The notes beneath the pieces were generated by a model. It saw only the letters and a list, made by a program, of their open reading frames with translations, had not been told where the DNA came from and searched no databases. Below, one piece after another: positions 51,900 to 64,000 of a stretch of DNA of 64,000 nt. Made by a program: the position numbers and the translations under genes. Each line of letters opens with the position of its first letter. Within the stretch, counting starts at the first letter, position 1. The DNA is taken from NCBI RefSeq assembly GCF_024362695.1, contig NC_065420.1:7471920-7535919 (forward strand), in the 5' to 3' direction. The DNA is from Pectinophora gossypiella (taxonomy: Eukaryota > Arthropoda > Insecta > Lepidoptera > Gelechiidae).

Positions 51900-54284
51900 T
51901 TGGCCTGGAACCTTAATTATCTATTTTTATTTATTTATAAAGGTCATATTCTTCATCTATACAGTAAACTTAAAAAGTAAACTAATTAGGTAAAGAGTAA
52001 TTAGCATCTGTCGAGCTTCATATTTTATAATCTAGAATTTTTTAAACTATTATTGAAACATACAAAGTAAGGGAGCTGTATTATCAGTGCCCTAGGGCGC
52101 TGCTTTCTTGGAGCCTACGATGGCGAGGAAAAAATCACCCACAATCACTAATCACTACAATCACTACCTACTCTACCGTGGAACATTCTAGAAGCTTCCA
52201 CATGATGTGTCAACCATAACGTTTAGCTAGCATAGTTTCTGTCTGGGGGCAAAGTCCATCTACTGTCCATTGACGTCTTTCAACACCATTTACATAGGTA
52301 TTATTATTTATATATAGTATGAATATACATCATAGAGTTCATTCATACTAAGTAGACCGCGTATTAGAAGACAAATAATCTTTTTTTTAAAGGCTTAGTT
52401 TTGTCGTTTTGTTTAATTACATTCTTTGTTACATACATTACATAAACTTCTAGATAAAACTAGAAAAAGTAAGTAGGTATCTAAGTTACACTTAAATGTT
52501 GATTTGCCACGTCATCATGGTGGAAAGTTTCGCCATTTTATGCGTGAGGGGATGACTCTTTTAATTTTAAGAATGTTTAGAGTGTCCCAGACAACAGGAA
52601 GCAAGGGTTTCTAATACGTCACTCAGAGAGTTGTAGGTTATAGTGACTGCTGTAAAATATTTCTTCGCCTACGATAGACTACTAGACAACCCACATCAGG
52701 ATATTAGGATGAAGGAGATTTATTTTAAACACCTATTACGGTATAATTTTAGCGTTCTCTATGCTAATTTGGAGCTAATAAAAATTCAAGGTTCATTATT
52801 TTTAACCTAGAAATATGGAGCGTCCACATTAATAATTATTATTGTGTGTATTTTTGTCAGATTAATAATTACTATAATTAATTTATTTTTTTATCCCAAA
52901 TTACTACTTTATTACGGTAAAATTAAGGATTTCCCTACAATTAAACTATAAACATAAACGTATTGCCCACATTCCACCCATTTGAGGAAATAAGTATACC
53001 CACACTTCTAATACTTACCTATAATTTTAATAACAATAATAGAATACTTGTTTTAGTTTAAACATATAGGTCAGCTATTTAAAAACTACCATTATTATTT
53101 TATTTCATTAGTTTCTATAATGTTTAGACTGCTACGGCACCTACCAGTAAGAAAGAATGGTGTGAACTTAAAATATTTTCTCACAGCTCAGTAAATGGGT
53201 ACATAACGTAGTAGAGATTCAAAAACGAAGACAAGTTTAGCTCTAAAGATAAAATGGCAGTGGTTAGATGTAGAGTTGCCTCCGGCTACGTAGAGAGAAA
53301 ATCTTACGATTAGTAGTTGGTAGAGACGAAGAAAGCTTAAACATTTTGCACTTTTAAATATCATTGACACGAGCTATCTACATTTCTTAAGGCAAAACTA
53401 AGTACCTCCAACACATTTTTTTTCCAGACAATACATATTAGAGATTTAAAACAAAAAATAAACGTTTTATAGACAATTTTATCAGCTTTTATTGAAACTA
53501 CTAAACTATACATTTAGTAACATTTCGAGTCCTTTTTATTTCGAAAGTTTATCTTGTGTAGGTACTTAAAAGTTCGTAGACTTAGTTTTGCAGGCCAGTG
53601 TATCTGGGATTTTCCTCAGACAGCAAGTAAAAAAATCCGGCAATAAATAACTCTGTCTAGCAGCAGAACAACATGATAAGAAAAGTAATGATTCACATAC
53701 ACGAAAAATGCATTCGTAAACAAGGATAAAATATATTTGCTGCGTAGATTGTTATTGTCATGTATCACCCGAAATCATGTTATCGTCTTAAATCGGCATC
53801 ATCATGATAAGGTGGTTTTAGTTTTATAAAACAACAAAAGTTAAGTAAATAATAAAACTCAAACCACTTCATCATATGCGCAAAACTTATCTATTCAAAA
53901 ATGACGTTTAAAACAATAACACAATATACATATCTATTTATATATTACGTTTACCACGTGTAAAATATAACAATATAATAACACCTGTGTTAATAACTAA
54001 AGTAACCAAGTTAAATTTATATTTACCAAACGTATTGCGAAATACAAAGAACTCGCGACGATTATGTATGCCTAAACATGCCGTCAGCATAAACGGTAAA
54101 CCTTTGGATCTTATTGCGTGGCAGAAGGTCGAAAAGTTGGTCAAACGGAAGTCTTGCTGATAGTAAATTTAGTATTTACGTAATCGCAGCATCATGCAAA
54201 GAGCGCATTAAAGGTCACTAGAAATCAGGTGAGACAGAATTTATTAATAATTTATTCGAAATGCCAAACATGAACTAAGGCTGT
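51900..54284. other. Gene-free AT-rich interval
   Basis: No coding frame with recognisable features and no clear repeat copy within the window. Confidence 0.4.
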
Positions 54285-54478
54285 TACTGAATGGTGGCCA
54301 AGGGATGGTATGCGATATCGAGGCAGACCACCAGCCCGGTGGTCAGATGACATTGTGAGGTACGCCGGAAAGCAATGGATGAGACTTGCACAGGACCGAA
54401 TAGGATGACGTGAAAGAGAGGAGGCATATACCCAGCAGTGGGTGGATACAGGCTGAGTAGATAGTAGATAGGTTACAA
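54285..54478 (+). pseudogene. RTE-type ORF2 tail remnant
   Basis: The plus strand encodes GMRYRGRPPARWSDDIVRYA then GKQWMRLAQDRIG, followed by a stop and a tail with CCCAGCAGTGGGTGGATACA. A short dead fragment. Confidence 0.65.
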
Positions 54479-54544
54479 ACATGAACTGCACAAATATCTA
54501 CTTTATATGTAAGAGTATAGTCGGTAAAACCGACATATACAAAA

Positions 54545-55028
54545 ACATCTTCCTTCAATGTACATATATGAACTGGCTCTCTTTGCACACACACACAAAG
54601 ATTTGTTTAAGACATCAGGGGAGATCCATAGGCTAAATCTTAGAAATCCAAATAAACTAAGACAGGAGTTTACTCCTAGAACTACAGTTTATTATAAAAA
54701 TTGTCATTCTATGTGTGTGAGAACATATAACGCCATTCCGTCCTATATTAAAGAGCTACCCCATCTAAAGTTTAGATCCCAACTCAAAAAGTGGTTAAAG
54801 GGGAAGCAGTTTTATAGCATAAGTGAGTTTTTCAGTTTATAAATAGGTTTTTTTTTTTTCCTTTTCTTTCTTTTTTTTATATAGATAAGTGTTTTTATAA
54901 TATTTTTTAGTAGTTATTATTGTATGTCACAACATGACTAAATGTGCTGAGCGCTATAAGCTTTACTTACATCGATATACTTACCACATTTATGACAATA
55001 AATTTCATTTCATTTCATTTCATTTCAT
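54545..55028 (+). mobile_element. 5'-truncated non-LTR retrotransposon (CR1/Jockey-like) with ATTTC tail
   Basis: An open frame to 54842 encodes ELALFAHTHKDLFKTSGEIH, TPRTTVYYKNCHSMCVRTYN, AIPSYIKELPHLKFRSQLKK and WLKGKQF, a typical end of a CR1/Jockey-type reverse transcriptase protein. A T-rich 3' UTR and an ATTTC tandem tail (about 55000-55028) follow. Only the last about 90 codons remain. Confidence 0.78.
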
Positions 55029-55199
55029 CAAGATTTTAGCTATTTTAAATCCAACTCTACCTATTGGATGGCCAGAGTCAAGACCAAGACTCAAACTCAG
55101 CTAGGAGACAAGAGGTCATTTCCTACAATGTTTCAAGCACCTAATGCATCACATTGTAATGATTTTACCATTTGTCATACTGTCTTCAACAAGTACATG

Positions 55200-55270
55200 A
55201 ACAGTTATTTTTCTGGCCAAATAGTTAATGTCACATGCGGCAATAAATCATGTACTTAAAAAAAATCATG
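55200..55270 (+). repeat. CCGGGTGAGA-family 3' fragment
   Basis: TCTGGCCAAATAGTTAATGT and GCGGCAATAAATCATG with a following A run. Confidence 0.45.
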
Positions 55271-57177
55271 AAGGGTTAAATTCATCAACTGATTAAAACA
55301 CACCTAAGTAGTTCCCGCTTATGACAAGTTGAAGTTAAGACACTGACGTGTAAAATACTTACTAAGTATATTTTAGTTATTCAATCGAAAGTGGGAAGAT
55401 AACGAAAGTTTGCAATAAAACGTGCTGCATGTGTGCATTGAACAATAGTTTGTTAATCAGAAATTCAATTCTTTGGCTGTACTCTAAAGTAATTCCACAG
55501 TTGTAATTCAAAATAATCAGATCAGAAACTGTCCTTTCAATGGCAAAGATACAATACTATTTAACCACAAAAACGTATCTGTTATTTTTCTGTTTATGTT
55601 TTTTTCTTTCCGGAATAATGTTTATAGAACATACTTACCCATGACTACGTACGATGATTGTAATGATAATGATCTTCAAATAAATAAAAAGTGCGTATTG
55701 ATAACAAAAATAAACCCATTGACGCAAAAGTCCTAAATCGTGTCAGGGATTAAGCTTCATAGTTTCCAAGTCATCATAATTGTTTGTTTATCTTAACAAA
55801 ATGACAAATTAATTTATCACTCATTATGAATTTAATCTTGTTCTGGCGATAATATGTATTATAATGGGCTCGACACAGAGGGTCTTGTGATTGATAATGT
55901 AATTCACTTATCTATACGACCAAAGGTCGGTAGATAAACGCTACCGCATGCATTTACAAATATTGTATTCTGATACGGATATTTACTTTGCTATTATTTA
56001 CATTGCGTGCTGCGTGTGTCTTGATAAGTCTACATTCGAGGACAAAACAGATATGTAAATTGAATGTTACAAATAATCGCGTATATTAATGGACGTTGTT
56101 TGAACCACACCTCCAGCGACACACTTGGCAACATTGTTTTGTTATCATTGTTTTAGATCTGACTGCTGCCGAGTCTAGACCTGATTACGTTTTGAGTCTA
56201 GCCACAGAGGGCAAAACCCTCTTTATGACATAGAAAGTGTGTAATTTAGCCTGATAATCTATATGAAATAAGTACCTATCCAAATGTAAAATTATCATAG
56301 AGCAACACGGACCTCCGCTCATTGATATTTGTGGTTGAACATCACATAAACTTAACACATACCGTCATTCCTGTTAAGGTAGGCAGAGCCGTATGCATCC
56401 GGATTACAAATGGTTTTCTAACACTGACTAGTTTCAATTTCCACTGCTTTATTGGCTAATTATATTATAAGTACTAGCTGTTACCCGCGGCTTCACTGGC
56501 ATTAAATTCGGAGGAACACGTTTTCCCTTTCCTAATGTACCAAAATTTAGCTTGCTACCTTGAAAACAGCTAAAAGTACCATATATATACAACTTCACCC
56601 CCTCTTTGGAGAGGTTGGAGGCAGATTTCTCCATAAAAATTGATGCACGATTTTTTGTTAGTCGCAAATAGGCCTACCGCAAATTAAATAAATAAATCCG
56701 GATACGTCAATGACTTCTTTCTTATCACCAGGGATTAAATCTCTTGGCTATCGCTATCGGTGCAATTCGGGCCTCTATCTTTTTCCAGCGCCACATCCTG
56801 GTTCATCTTCATACACACCGGATTAAGAAACTCTTCGCTGCTTAGTTCAAAAGTCTAGAATAAAACATGACGAAACTTAGTACGAGTATGCCTACGTATT
56901 TGAAACTAATTTTATTGAACATATCAAATTCAAAATTCAAAAATATCTTTATTCAGTAGGTAACATAGTCACACTTTGAATCGTCAATTTTTACATAACG
57001 AACGTCTCATCCGCCTAAAACTACTGCAGGTTCTCACAACCCGTATAGCCGGAGAAAAGAAGCTGCAAGATAAACCTCGGCAAAAGACCCTAGATGTTCT
57101 TAAAAAATATAAAATTTTAATACTCATATCCCTTTATGCGTTTGTTAGTTACCTAATAAAATAAAGTCTAATCTAAT
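55271..57177. other. Gene-free interval with repeat scraps
   Basis: GCTGTTACCCGCGGCTTCAC at 56475 is a common lepidopteran repeat fragment. The rest is unassigned AT-rich sequence. Confidence 0.35.
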
Positions 57178-57290
57178 CTAGCCTACAAGATCCCACTGCT
57201 CGCCAAAGGCCTCCCCTTGCTCTTTCCATTTTTCGCGGTCCTGTGCGTACTCCGGCCAGTCCCTCCGGCAAGCGTCCAAGCGAATAAAAT
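57178..57290 (-). pseudogene. RTE-type ORF2 terminal remnant
   Basis: The minus strand ends RRDWPEYAQDREKWKEQGEA then FGEQWDLVG-stop, the same terminus as the copy ending at 11414. It abuts the inverted-repeat element at 57299. Confidence 0.65.
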
Positions 57291-57298
57291 AAAGTAGG

Positions 57299-58507
57299 GT
57301 AGGGTCAATGTGGGGAAGACCGGCATACTGTTCTAAAATTTGAGTTTGGCTGAGTTTACTGAAGAAAATATTATTTGTAGACCAAGTCATATGATCGGGT
57401 ATCATAGATAATTTACTTGGCTATGTTTATAAGTCTAAATATAAGAGAAAGCGCCATAATCTTTTGATATACAATCGTTTTTTTTAAAACATGTCAAGTA
57501 GACGGTCTTCCAATGCAGTATGAGGCAAGTCCGTCCACAAAAGAAAAAACGCATTATTAGTAAGAAATCGTAGACCTAGACGTATGAAAATACTTTCAGG
57601 CGGTGAACCAACAATGCCATTCTGATACGTACTTTGCCGATTTATGAATAAGGCTATAATTACACAGATAATGATTATTTTTATAAAACAAGGCAAGACC
57701 GGCATGTCTTTGGTGACAGTGGTTGTAAACATTTCGTCATATTGTTTACCCGACCGCGGTGAAGCAGAAGGAGGGTTATGCGCTACGTATGTATGTATGT
57801 GTGTATACACGTTTGTTCCCTACTAACCCCTAAAGCACTTATCAGAGTTAAACAAATGATGTGTCACTAAAAAGCGTCTTGATTGTCTGGTGGTAGACTA
57901 TGTGTCGGACACATATTACTTAATATTAGGTATAAGTCAGTATGATTTATAATGTGAACACACACACACAAATTATTAACAGAATGGGACACAAAATACT
58001 ATCTCACTAGTCTTGCATAAAATACGCTCTGCTGTAATAGTTGACAATATCTGGATTGAGGCAAGATCGGCATATGACGGACTTCCCTCTCTTAATGTAG
58101 ACGGTCTTCCCAACTATTATATTTTCTAATTTAAAATTTCACACGGGTATAAATTCTAAATAAAAGCTAAATTCCTACATTATGTTTAACGAATACATTA
58201 ATGGATCAATAAATAACCTAAGTGATCAGAAAAACTTCTGAAAATCCTTCGATTTACCACTTTTTTTGATCAAAAATCCGCCACTGGCCACTGCATTCTG
58301 AAGCGCGAAATGGTAAAAAAAATTGCAGGACCGATATTTTCCAAACTAATCATACTAGCGACATGTACGGTTTTTAGTTCGGACTGGCTCTTTAGGGACT
58401 GTTTTATCGACAGAGACGTAAGGCGCTAGTTATTCAAATTTAGAAGTTATTGGCAATATACGGTCTTTTAGCCCAGACGGTCTTCACCACATTGACGACT
58501 ACCCCAA
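57299..58507. mobile_element. Degenerate 1.2-kb element with imperfect terminal inverted repeats
   Basis: The left end GGGTAGGGTCAATGTGGGGA then AGACCGG matches the reverse complement of the right end (CGGTCTTCACCACATTGACG then ACTACCCC). AGACCGGCAT/AGACGGTCTTCC motifs recur inside (57494, 57690, 58050, 58095). A 108-codon minus-strand frame (57484-57810) has no recognised domain. Superfamily not assigned. Confidence 0.5.
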
Positions 58508-58532
58508 GTGGGATATTATCTTATGTTGGAAG

Positions 58533-58810
58533 TCTTCTTCTTCTTCTATCGTGTGGGTTGTGAGGTGGATTACCAAACTCATTGGTGTCAGGGTTACTAT
58601 TGAGCCGCTAAAGGCCCCTGACATGACTTATATAACGACTACGTACTTACATTAAGTAGTGACCGGGACAAACGGCATAACGTGCCTTCCGAATCACGGA
58701 TTGTCTTACATTCGGACAATCAGGTGAGCAGCCTTTTTGTGATATGTCTAATTGTCTATGAATTCGAACCCGGGAGCGGAGTGAGCCCAACGCTCAACCA
58801 CTGGCCGTTA
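58533..58810 (-). mobile_element. SINE family B
   Basis: TTCTATCGTGTGGGTTGTGA, the body GCCTTCCGAATCACGGATTG, and a degraded head ending CAACCACTGGCC. Confidence 0.72.
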
Positions 58811-59140
58811 TGTTGGAAGTAAAAGGCAGGAACAAGTAAGCAGGTCTACCCATATTCTACCTACCGACCAACCTAGTTAATACAAGCCAGTCATCGCCCT
58901 TTGTTATAAAATGATTTGCATGTGCATTGTGTTGCGTGCACTTGATGCATACAGCCATTAGCGCTAAACGCCGGCTGCGCTCCAACCGCAACTTTAATTT
59001 TTAATTCACTGAATATTAAACATTAGTGCGTCTTATACCAACATTTTGTGTCAAGGTTTTCACGGAATTTACGCACTAGGTTTTTACGAAGATAGGTTCC
59101 GTTATGTGTACTTACGAATCATAAATTCATGATTATGATA

Positions 59141-59446
59141 CATAACATAAACAGCCTATACACGTCCGACTGCTGGGCACAGGCCTGCCCTCAATCAACC
59201 GAAGGAGGTATGGAGCATACTCCACCACGCTGCTCCTCTGGGGGTTGGTGGAGGTGTTTGGGCTAGTAGCCCGGGGGACCAACGGCTTAGCGTGCCTTCT
59301 GAAGCGCACAATCAGTTGATTCAAGCCTGCAATGTCCATACCAAACAAACAGTCTCACAAAGTGATTTCGACAATTGCGCCATCGGGAATCGAACCCGTA
59401 CCTCCAGACCGTGAGCCCAACGCTCCAACCACTAGACCACAGAGGG
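59141..59446 (-). mobile_element. SINE family B, variant tail
   Basis: AACATAAACAGCCTATACAC and CTGGGCACAGGCCTGCCCTC, the family body, and head GGGAATCGAACCCGTACCTC ... CACTAGACCACAGAGG. Confidence 0.78.
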
Positions 59447-60189
59447 TATGATTATGATATTGGATATGAAAAGCTCTATGATTAATTAATGAACTGGGAT
59501 GAAAGAAAAACATGGGAGATGTTCAGTAGCTTTTCATCTCGGATGTGCTATAGAAGTCGACAAAGAAGTTTGGTTTTGACTTCTACATTATAGATTTCTT
59601 ACTTCATAGAACAATTATAAAAGTCGACGTTTTTACTAAGGTTTCTATTTCGTTTCTCTTCACCTTTGTATTGCGAAATTGAAGTAATTTAAAAATGCAA
59701 TCTACCTTAGTGATTGTCGTTTTGTAATTACTTACAACTTGTAATTCCAGATAAGAAATACGACTAGGTGATAAAGAAACATAAAAAAAACATTCCTAAC
59801 ATTGTGGTTTTTATCAATATTGTACATTTTATATTATATTTTTCTTTCTGGTTCTTCTACGCATCAATTCTCAACAACAATACCTACTTAGGTACTTAGT
59901 TTATTTCGATTCCTTACCGTAAACAAAAATGTCCTATAAATACAATTCGCCAAGGTTCACTTTATCCATACATATTATGTTTCTCAGAACGTATACGTAA
60001 TATCAATTAATTACAATGATGGCCATAACTGGAGATACCTACCAATAGGTATACAAATCTCACACTCTAATTCTAGCCTAGTACAGTAAGTAGGTACCTA
60101 CATCATGTTAAGAACATATATTATTACTTACTAATATACAATTCACCAATAGACACAAGCGGCCATTGGTCGGTGGACTGGGCATTTTT

Positions 60190-60640
60190 CTCCTTTTATC
60201 GTGTGGGTTGTGAGGTGGACTACTGCGGCACGCTGAGAGGTGAGGATATGGTATCCCGACGTGCCGGCAGAGTAGGGGAATGATTGGTGATGACGGGGAT
60301 AAATTAGAAGCAAGCAGGAATATATACACTTTATTAAAAGCACTTCACAAACTTAGTAACATAGTCACAAACATAATAGTTCACAATATACACATTTCAC
60401 AAAAGAATCAAGACTTAGGAATTAGAGGGCACGGCCCTAAACAGTATAATATACTTGTTGTTTTAATGAAGGTCGGGGATGCAGTGAGTCAAAAGTGAGT
60501 AAAATGAAAGAAAAGGAATGAGAATTTCGTAATTTAAAATGATGATGGTCCGAACAAAAGGCCAGTATGTGCAGAGTTTGTACTCTGCTACACTACCAAC
60601 CTCATCAACCCTATTGTCAGGGCATTGATGTACCTATACA
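60190..60640 (-). mobile_element. SINE family B tail fragment split by the solo LTR
   Basis: TTTATCGTGTGGGTTGTGAG before and CAACCTCATCAACCCTATTG after the insert. The head is missing. Confidence 0.6.
60224..60592 (-). mobile_element. Solo LTR inserted in a SINE
   Basis: A 369-bp insert splits the family B tail GTGGACTAC|CAACCTCATC. It starts TGTAGCAGAGTACAAACTCT and ends GTGCCGCA on the minus strand (TG...CA ends), contains AATAAA near 60330, and is flanked by CTAC duplications (60220-60223, 60593-60596). No internal region is present, so it is a solo LTR left by recombination. It is unrelated to the gypsy LTR above. Confidence 0.72.
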
Positions 60641-63600
60641 ATACGTTACTATTTAGGCATATGTCTAAAATACGAACGCATCATCGCTTCATCCGTGTTA
60701 GGATCAGCTGGATTATTTTTCATAAGTTTTCAAACATTTGAGCAGCGCCTTAAGGTTCAAAGATTTCAATTAGTTGTCTATCAAATAAATTACGCGACAT
60801 GCTATCTCGAGAGTCTTGTTATAGCATAATTACTGAGCCATCAGTATAGTTGGTACTGCCATATTGTCGACTAATCTAGACATATTGCGTAAGAATCTAG
60901 AACTCGTAGATAGGTAATTCTGTTTTGTTACGCTGATTTAGTATGTAATAAGTAGAACGCAGTTGAGTTATGTGCTTAGCAATGCTAAATAATGCTATTA
61001 CGAGTAAGTGCAGACGAAAATATCCTGCCAGTTGAATATATCAATATGAATGCGATGTTTTCAAGGAAGGCAAAAGGAAGAAAGGATGCGGTTATGAGAA
61101 CTTCAAGGCAACTACTTAAAATTAGAATTTTAAATTAGGTGATGTTACTTAATATAACATATCTGTCTTTCATTCTGAGTTGAATTTTTTCGAGTTATAT
61201 TTTGAGGGTCAGAATTCAGTGGACTACTGAAATTTGCACCCTGTTCCCACTAGTCCAATAGACACCTAGGTATAAAGGAGCCGAATCTACAACTTTTATA
61301 TCCGGAGTTCCACTGGGCTTCTGTTCCAATATTGATGTTCACTAATTCATCGCAAAGTTATCGGTACCTGGTCTACTAACCTAACTACCTTCCAAGAAAT
61401 CTTGATCGACAGTTAACTAGCTTTTCCTTATCTATATAGCTTTTTTTTAGCATTTAAGTTACTTCATGCACATTTTCCAACAGCATTTCTATAAGGCTTT
61501 GATGGCAAAAACACGCAGTGCAAAAATTTATCGTTGGTGGCATTACAAAACCAGTTGAAACCGCTCTTGCGACCACATTCGTCCAAGGTCGACCAAAGTC
61601 CAAATTCGATTTGCGAAGTGCAAACCAAATACGCTGCTCGACAGTTGGGTAAATAAGTGCTGGTAACTCCTAAACCTACAATGTCGACGATATTTTACAC
61701 CGTAAAACTATAAAGTTAAAAAACAACACGCGAACAGTTAGAAGTATGCTTAGAAATAGAGGCAGTATTGATCACTCGCTCGCTAGATTTGACCTGTTTT
61801 ATTTCACTCTAGGAAAACGATCAAGAGAAATTCAAGTTATTAAAAAGCCCGAAGGTACCTAACAAAAATTGCAATACTTAGTGACTGATAAGCTACGTAC
61901 CTGATAGCTAAGCAAGGTAAACTCATGTATTATTACGAACGTTAGAGTACTCTAACTAAACCGGCCAAGAGAGTAAAGTAGAAACTAGAAAGCAACGAGA
62001 AACATATAAGTTGCTTTTAAGGGCTACAATAATACATTATGTTTCAAGATGTCCTCATTCGATCGATCATTGCAACGACGTATAAGTATGATGCTTACAC
62101 GACATAGGTCAAATACACAATAGTCAATAACTCTGCAACAACGCAAGGAGAAAGGGCACATAATGTGACTTTCGTTCAACTTCACTTTGTGCAAAGCAAA
62201 TTCAAAAGAGAAAATCTCTATAGTCATAAATCAGGAAGCTTTTGACCACAAGTAACTTGTGTGACTAAAATAAACACCAGTCCACTCCTTAAGCAACTTT
62301 CACAATCGCAAGCGACCAATTCAAAAACAATTTTCATAATAGGTATCATGCGTATAGAATATTACATATTAAAACTATAAGGGTTTTCTTCTGGCGACTT
62401 CAAATACGTCAAAATGTATGAACTGTGTTAGGAACCTATAAACAAACACAGCTTTCTATGACAATGTATCACGGGGAACTTCTAGTCTCAACTTCAATTC
62501 TTTCGGTACTTGGTCAGTACAGTTTTCTTACTAAATAACATGCAAAAATATTTATCTAAGTATTAAAATGATTATTTTTGGAAACTTTATAAAAATCGAC
62601 GCAATACGACTCCAATGACTCATTTAATTAAAATATTTTAATCATGTTACATACTATTTGAGTTGGGAGGTCACCATTACATGTGTAGGTAACTTGATTA
62701 GCATACAAACTAAACTAAACTGTATGTTGGTACCTATCTTACTGGCATGGTACCTACATGCGTACCTATAAATGGAATATAACGATGACAATATGAACAA
62801 TACGACAATTTGCCATTCCAATTAAGTTTAGTACTTTCTGACAAAAGTAACGAAACGCGATCACTGAAATCCAATGTTACAGCTATCAATAGACAGCATA
62901 ACAAAACTAGACTACCATTAAAGTGCCATTGTAGATAGATAAAACACACAGCATTTGCAATAAACAGCATTTAACATATGGTGCGGCTATTGACCCACCT
63001 TTCGCTTAGTTCGAGAAGGTTCGATTCACGTCCTTCGCTCATGTCTGGCTAAGCACTTTCAGATGCATTATAAGGCACTTGTCTGACTGACTGGCGGACA
63101 AATAGTAAGGTGTAAGTTGACTATCAACCAGAAACGAAAGGTGTTAAATTCAATGTAAACCGAGGTACTGGAAGAGTATTGGGTTGGGAATTATTGTAAC
63201 ATTCGAGTTTATATGAACCTTTTCACAAAAAATCTGAGACGAAGTGGCTAAGTTTCATACAAACTCTTAGCTTCCTGCCTCCTGTCTCCTGTCTCGAAAT
63301 GCTTTCAGTGCAGCGGGTACGGCAATGGGCTCTGGTGATTTGAGTCATGCGATTTCGATTCATATCTCACTGAGATAAACTCAGTAGCGGATGTAAAATG
63401 TTGGTTTGGTGGCACTTGCTTTATTGTACATTAAATAGGTACTTACTAAGAAAGAATTACAATACTAATAAAGAAGGATCTTATTAACTTTATCTTATTA
63501 AGTTTAGTCCGATTTATAGCACATGGATTTAGATACTTTTCACCCCAAGAATCGCTTCGGAATAAACAAGTCATCATTCAACATAACTCCCAGACATTTG

Positions 63601-64000
63601 TAGTCGTTGCCTCATTTTCACTCATTACCTTTACGTTCTTGAGAAGTAAGTAGTACTTTATCGATCGCTTGATCACCCAGCAATGAAAGTGTACTACGCC
63701 TTTTTGCAATATCGACGTTTATCTAATCTTTGTAAGATATTACATTACTTTAGTAATATTGGATTTACTTATGTTTTCAACAAACCTGCGAAGTATACGC
63801 AACAAAAATACACATATAAATTTACATTACCAACGAATAAAAAATATAAATATTAATGAGATACTTAATTACATTGTTAAATATACAAAAATAAGTAAGT
63901 AAATATCTTACTTTAAAAGGGTTTTGAAAAAACAAATCCAATATCGGCCTCCTAAAACTAATTCGTAAAAACTAATAAACATTGCGAAATCTTGTAAGAT
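60641..64000. other. Right-end interval, no gene or repeat recognised
   Basis: AT-rich sequence with only short frames (longest about 78 codons at 62734-62970, minus) lacking motifs. A degenerate B-box-like GATTTCGATTC near 63350 is not enough to call a SINE. Confidence 0.4.

Noticed and set aside
1..64000. CRISPR array, bacterial operon or prophage
   Set aside because: Spliced insect genes and eukaryotic retroelements throughout; no regularly spaced repeats with unique spacers.

Overview
The window is nuclear DNA from a moth or butterfly (Lepidoptera). The evidence is spliced insect chemosensory protein (CSP) genes, AT-rich intergenic DNA, dense tRNA-derived SINEs with the usual lepidopteran 3' tails, and RTE/CR1-type retroelement debris. 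Few genes are present and most of the sequence is transposon-derived.

Host genes. Four CSP/OS-D genes lie in the left two thirds: CSP-a (1760-3340, minus), CSP-b (9908-11064, minus), CSP-c (32444-34885, plus) and CSP-d (37583-38439, minus). CSP-a and CSP-b have identical structure and very similar proteins, so they look like a tandem duplicate pair. CSP-c has an extra intron and an acidic tail. CSP-d is divergent, with a long N-terminal region before its first cysteine. In CSP-a, -b and -c a TATA-box promoter and a short non-coding leader exon can be proposed upstream of the coding start. Next to the cluster is a complete five-exon gene for the mitochondrial glutamyl-tRNA(Gln) amidotransferase subunit B (40500-44707, minus). 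A basic 85-residue ORF (36703-36960, minus) and a possible pair of first coding exons (40201-40366, plus) are weaker candidates. From 45 kb to the right end I find no supported host gene.

Mobile DNA. The main element is a 6.9-kb Ty3/gypsy LTR retrotransposon (15186-22129). Its two 976-bp LTRs look identical, gag and pol are intact, and it has a 4-bp target duplication, so it inserted recently and may still be competent. Other mobile DNA includes two tRNA-derived SINE families (about 20 copies or fragments), several palindromic MITE families, a solo LTR inside a SINE, 5'-truncated non-LTR elements, a GC-rich array of ~105-bp repeats bounded by inverted ends, and a degenerate 1.2-kb element with terminal inverted repeats.

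The most unusual structure is a 204-bp hairpin element (32110-32313) in the proposed 5' intron of CSP-c. It sits in a SINE tail, has an 11-bp target duplication, and its centre can be drawn as a hammerhead-like three-way junction, which suggests a Penelope-like or retrozyme-like origin.
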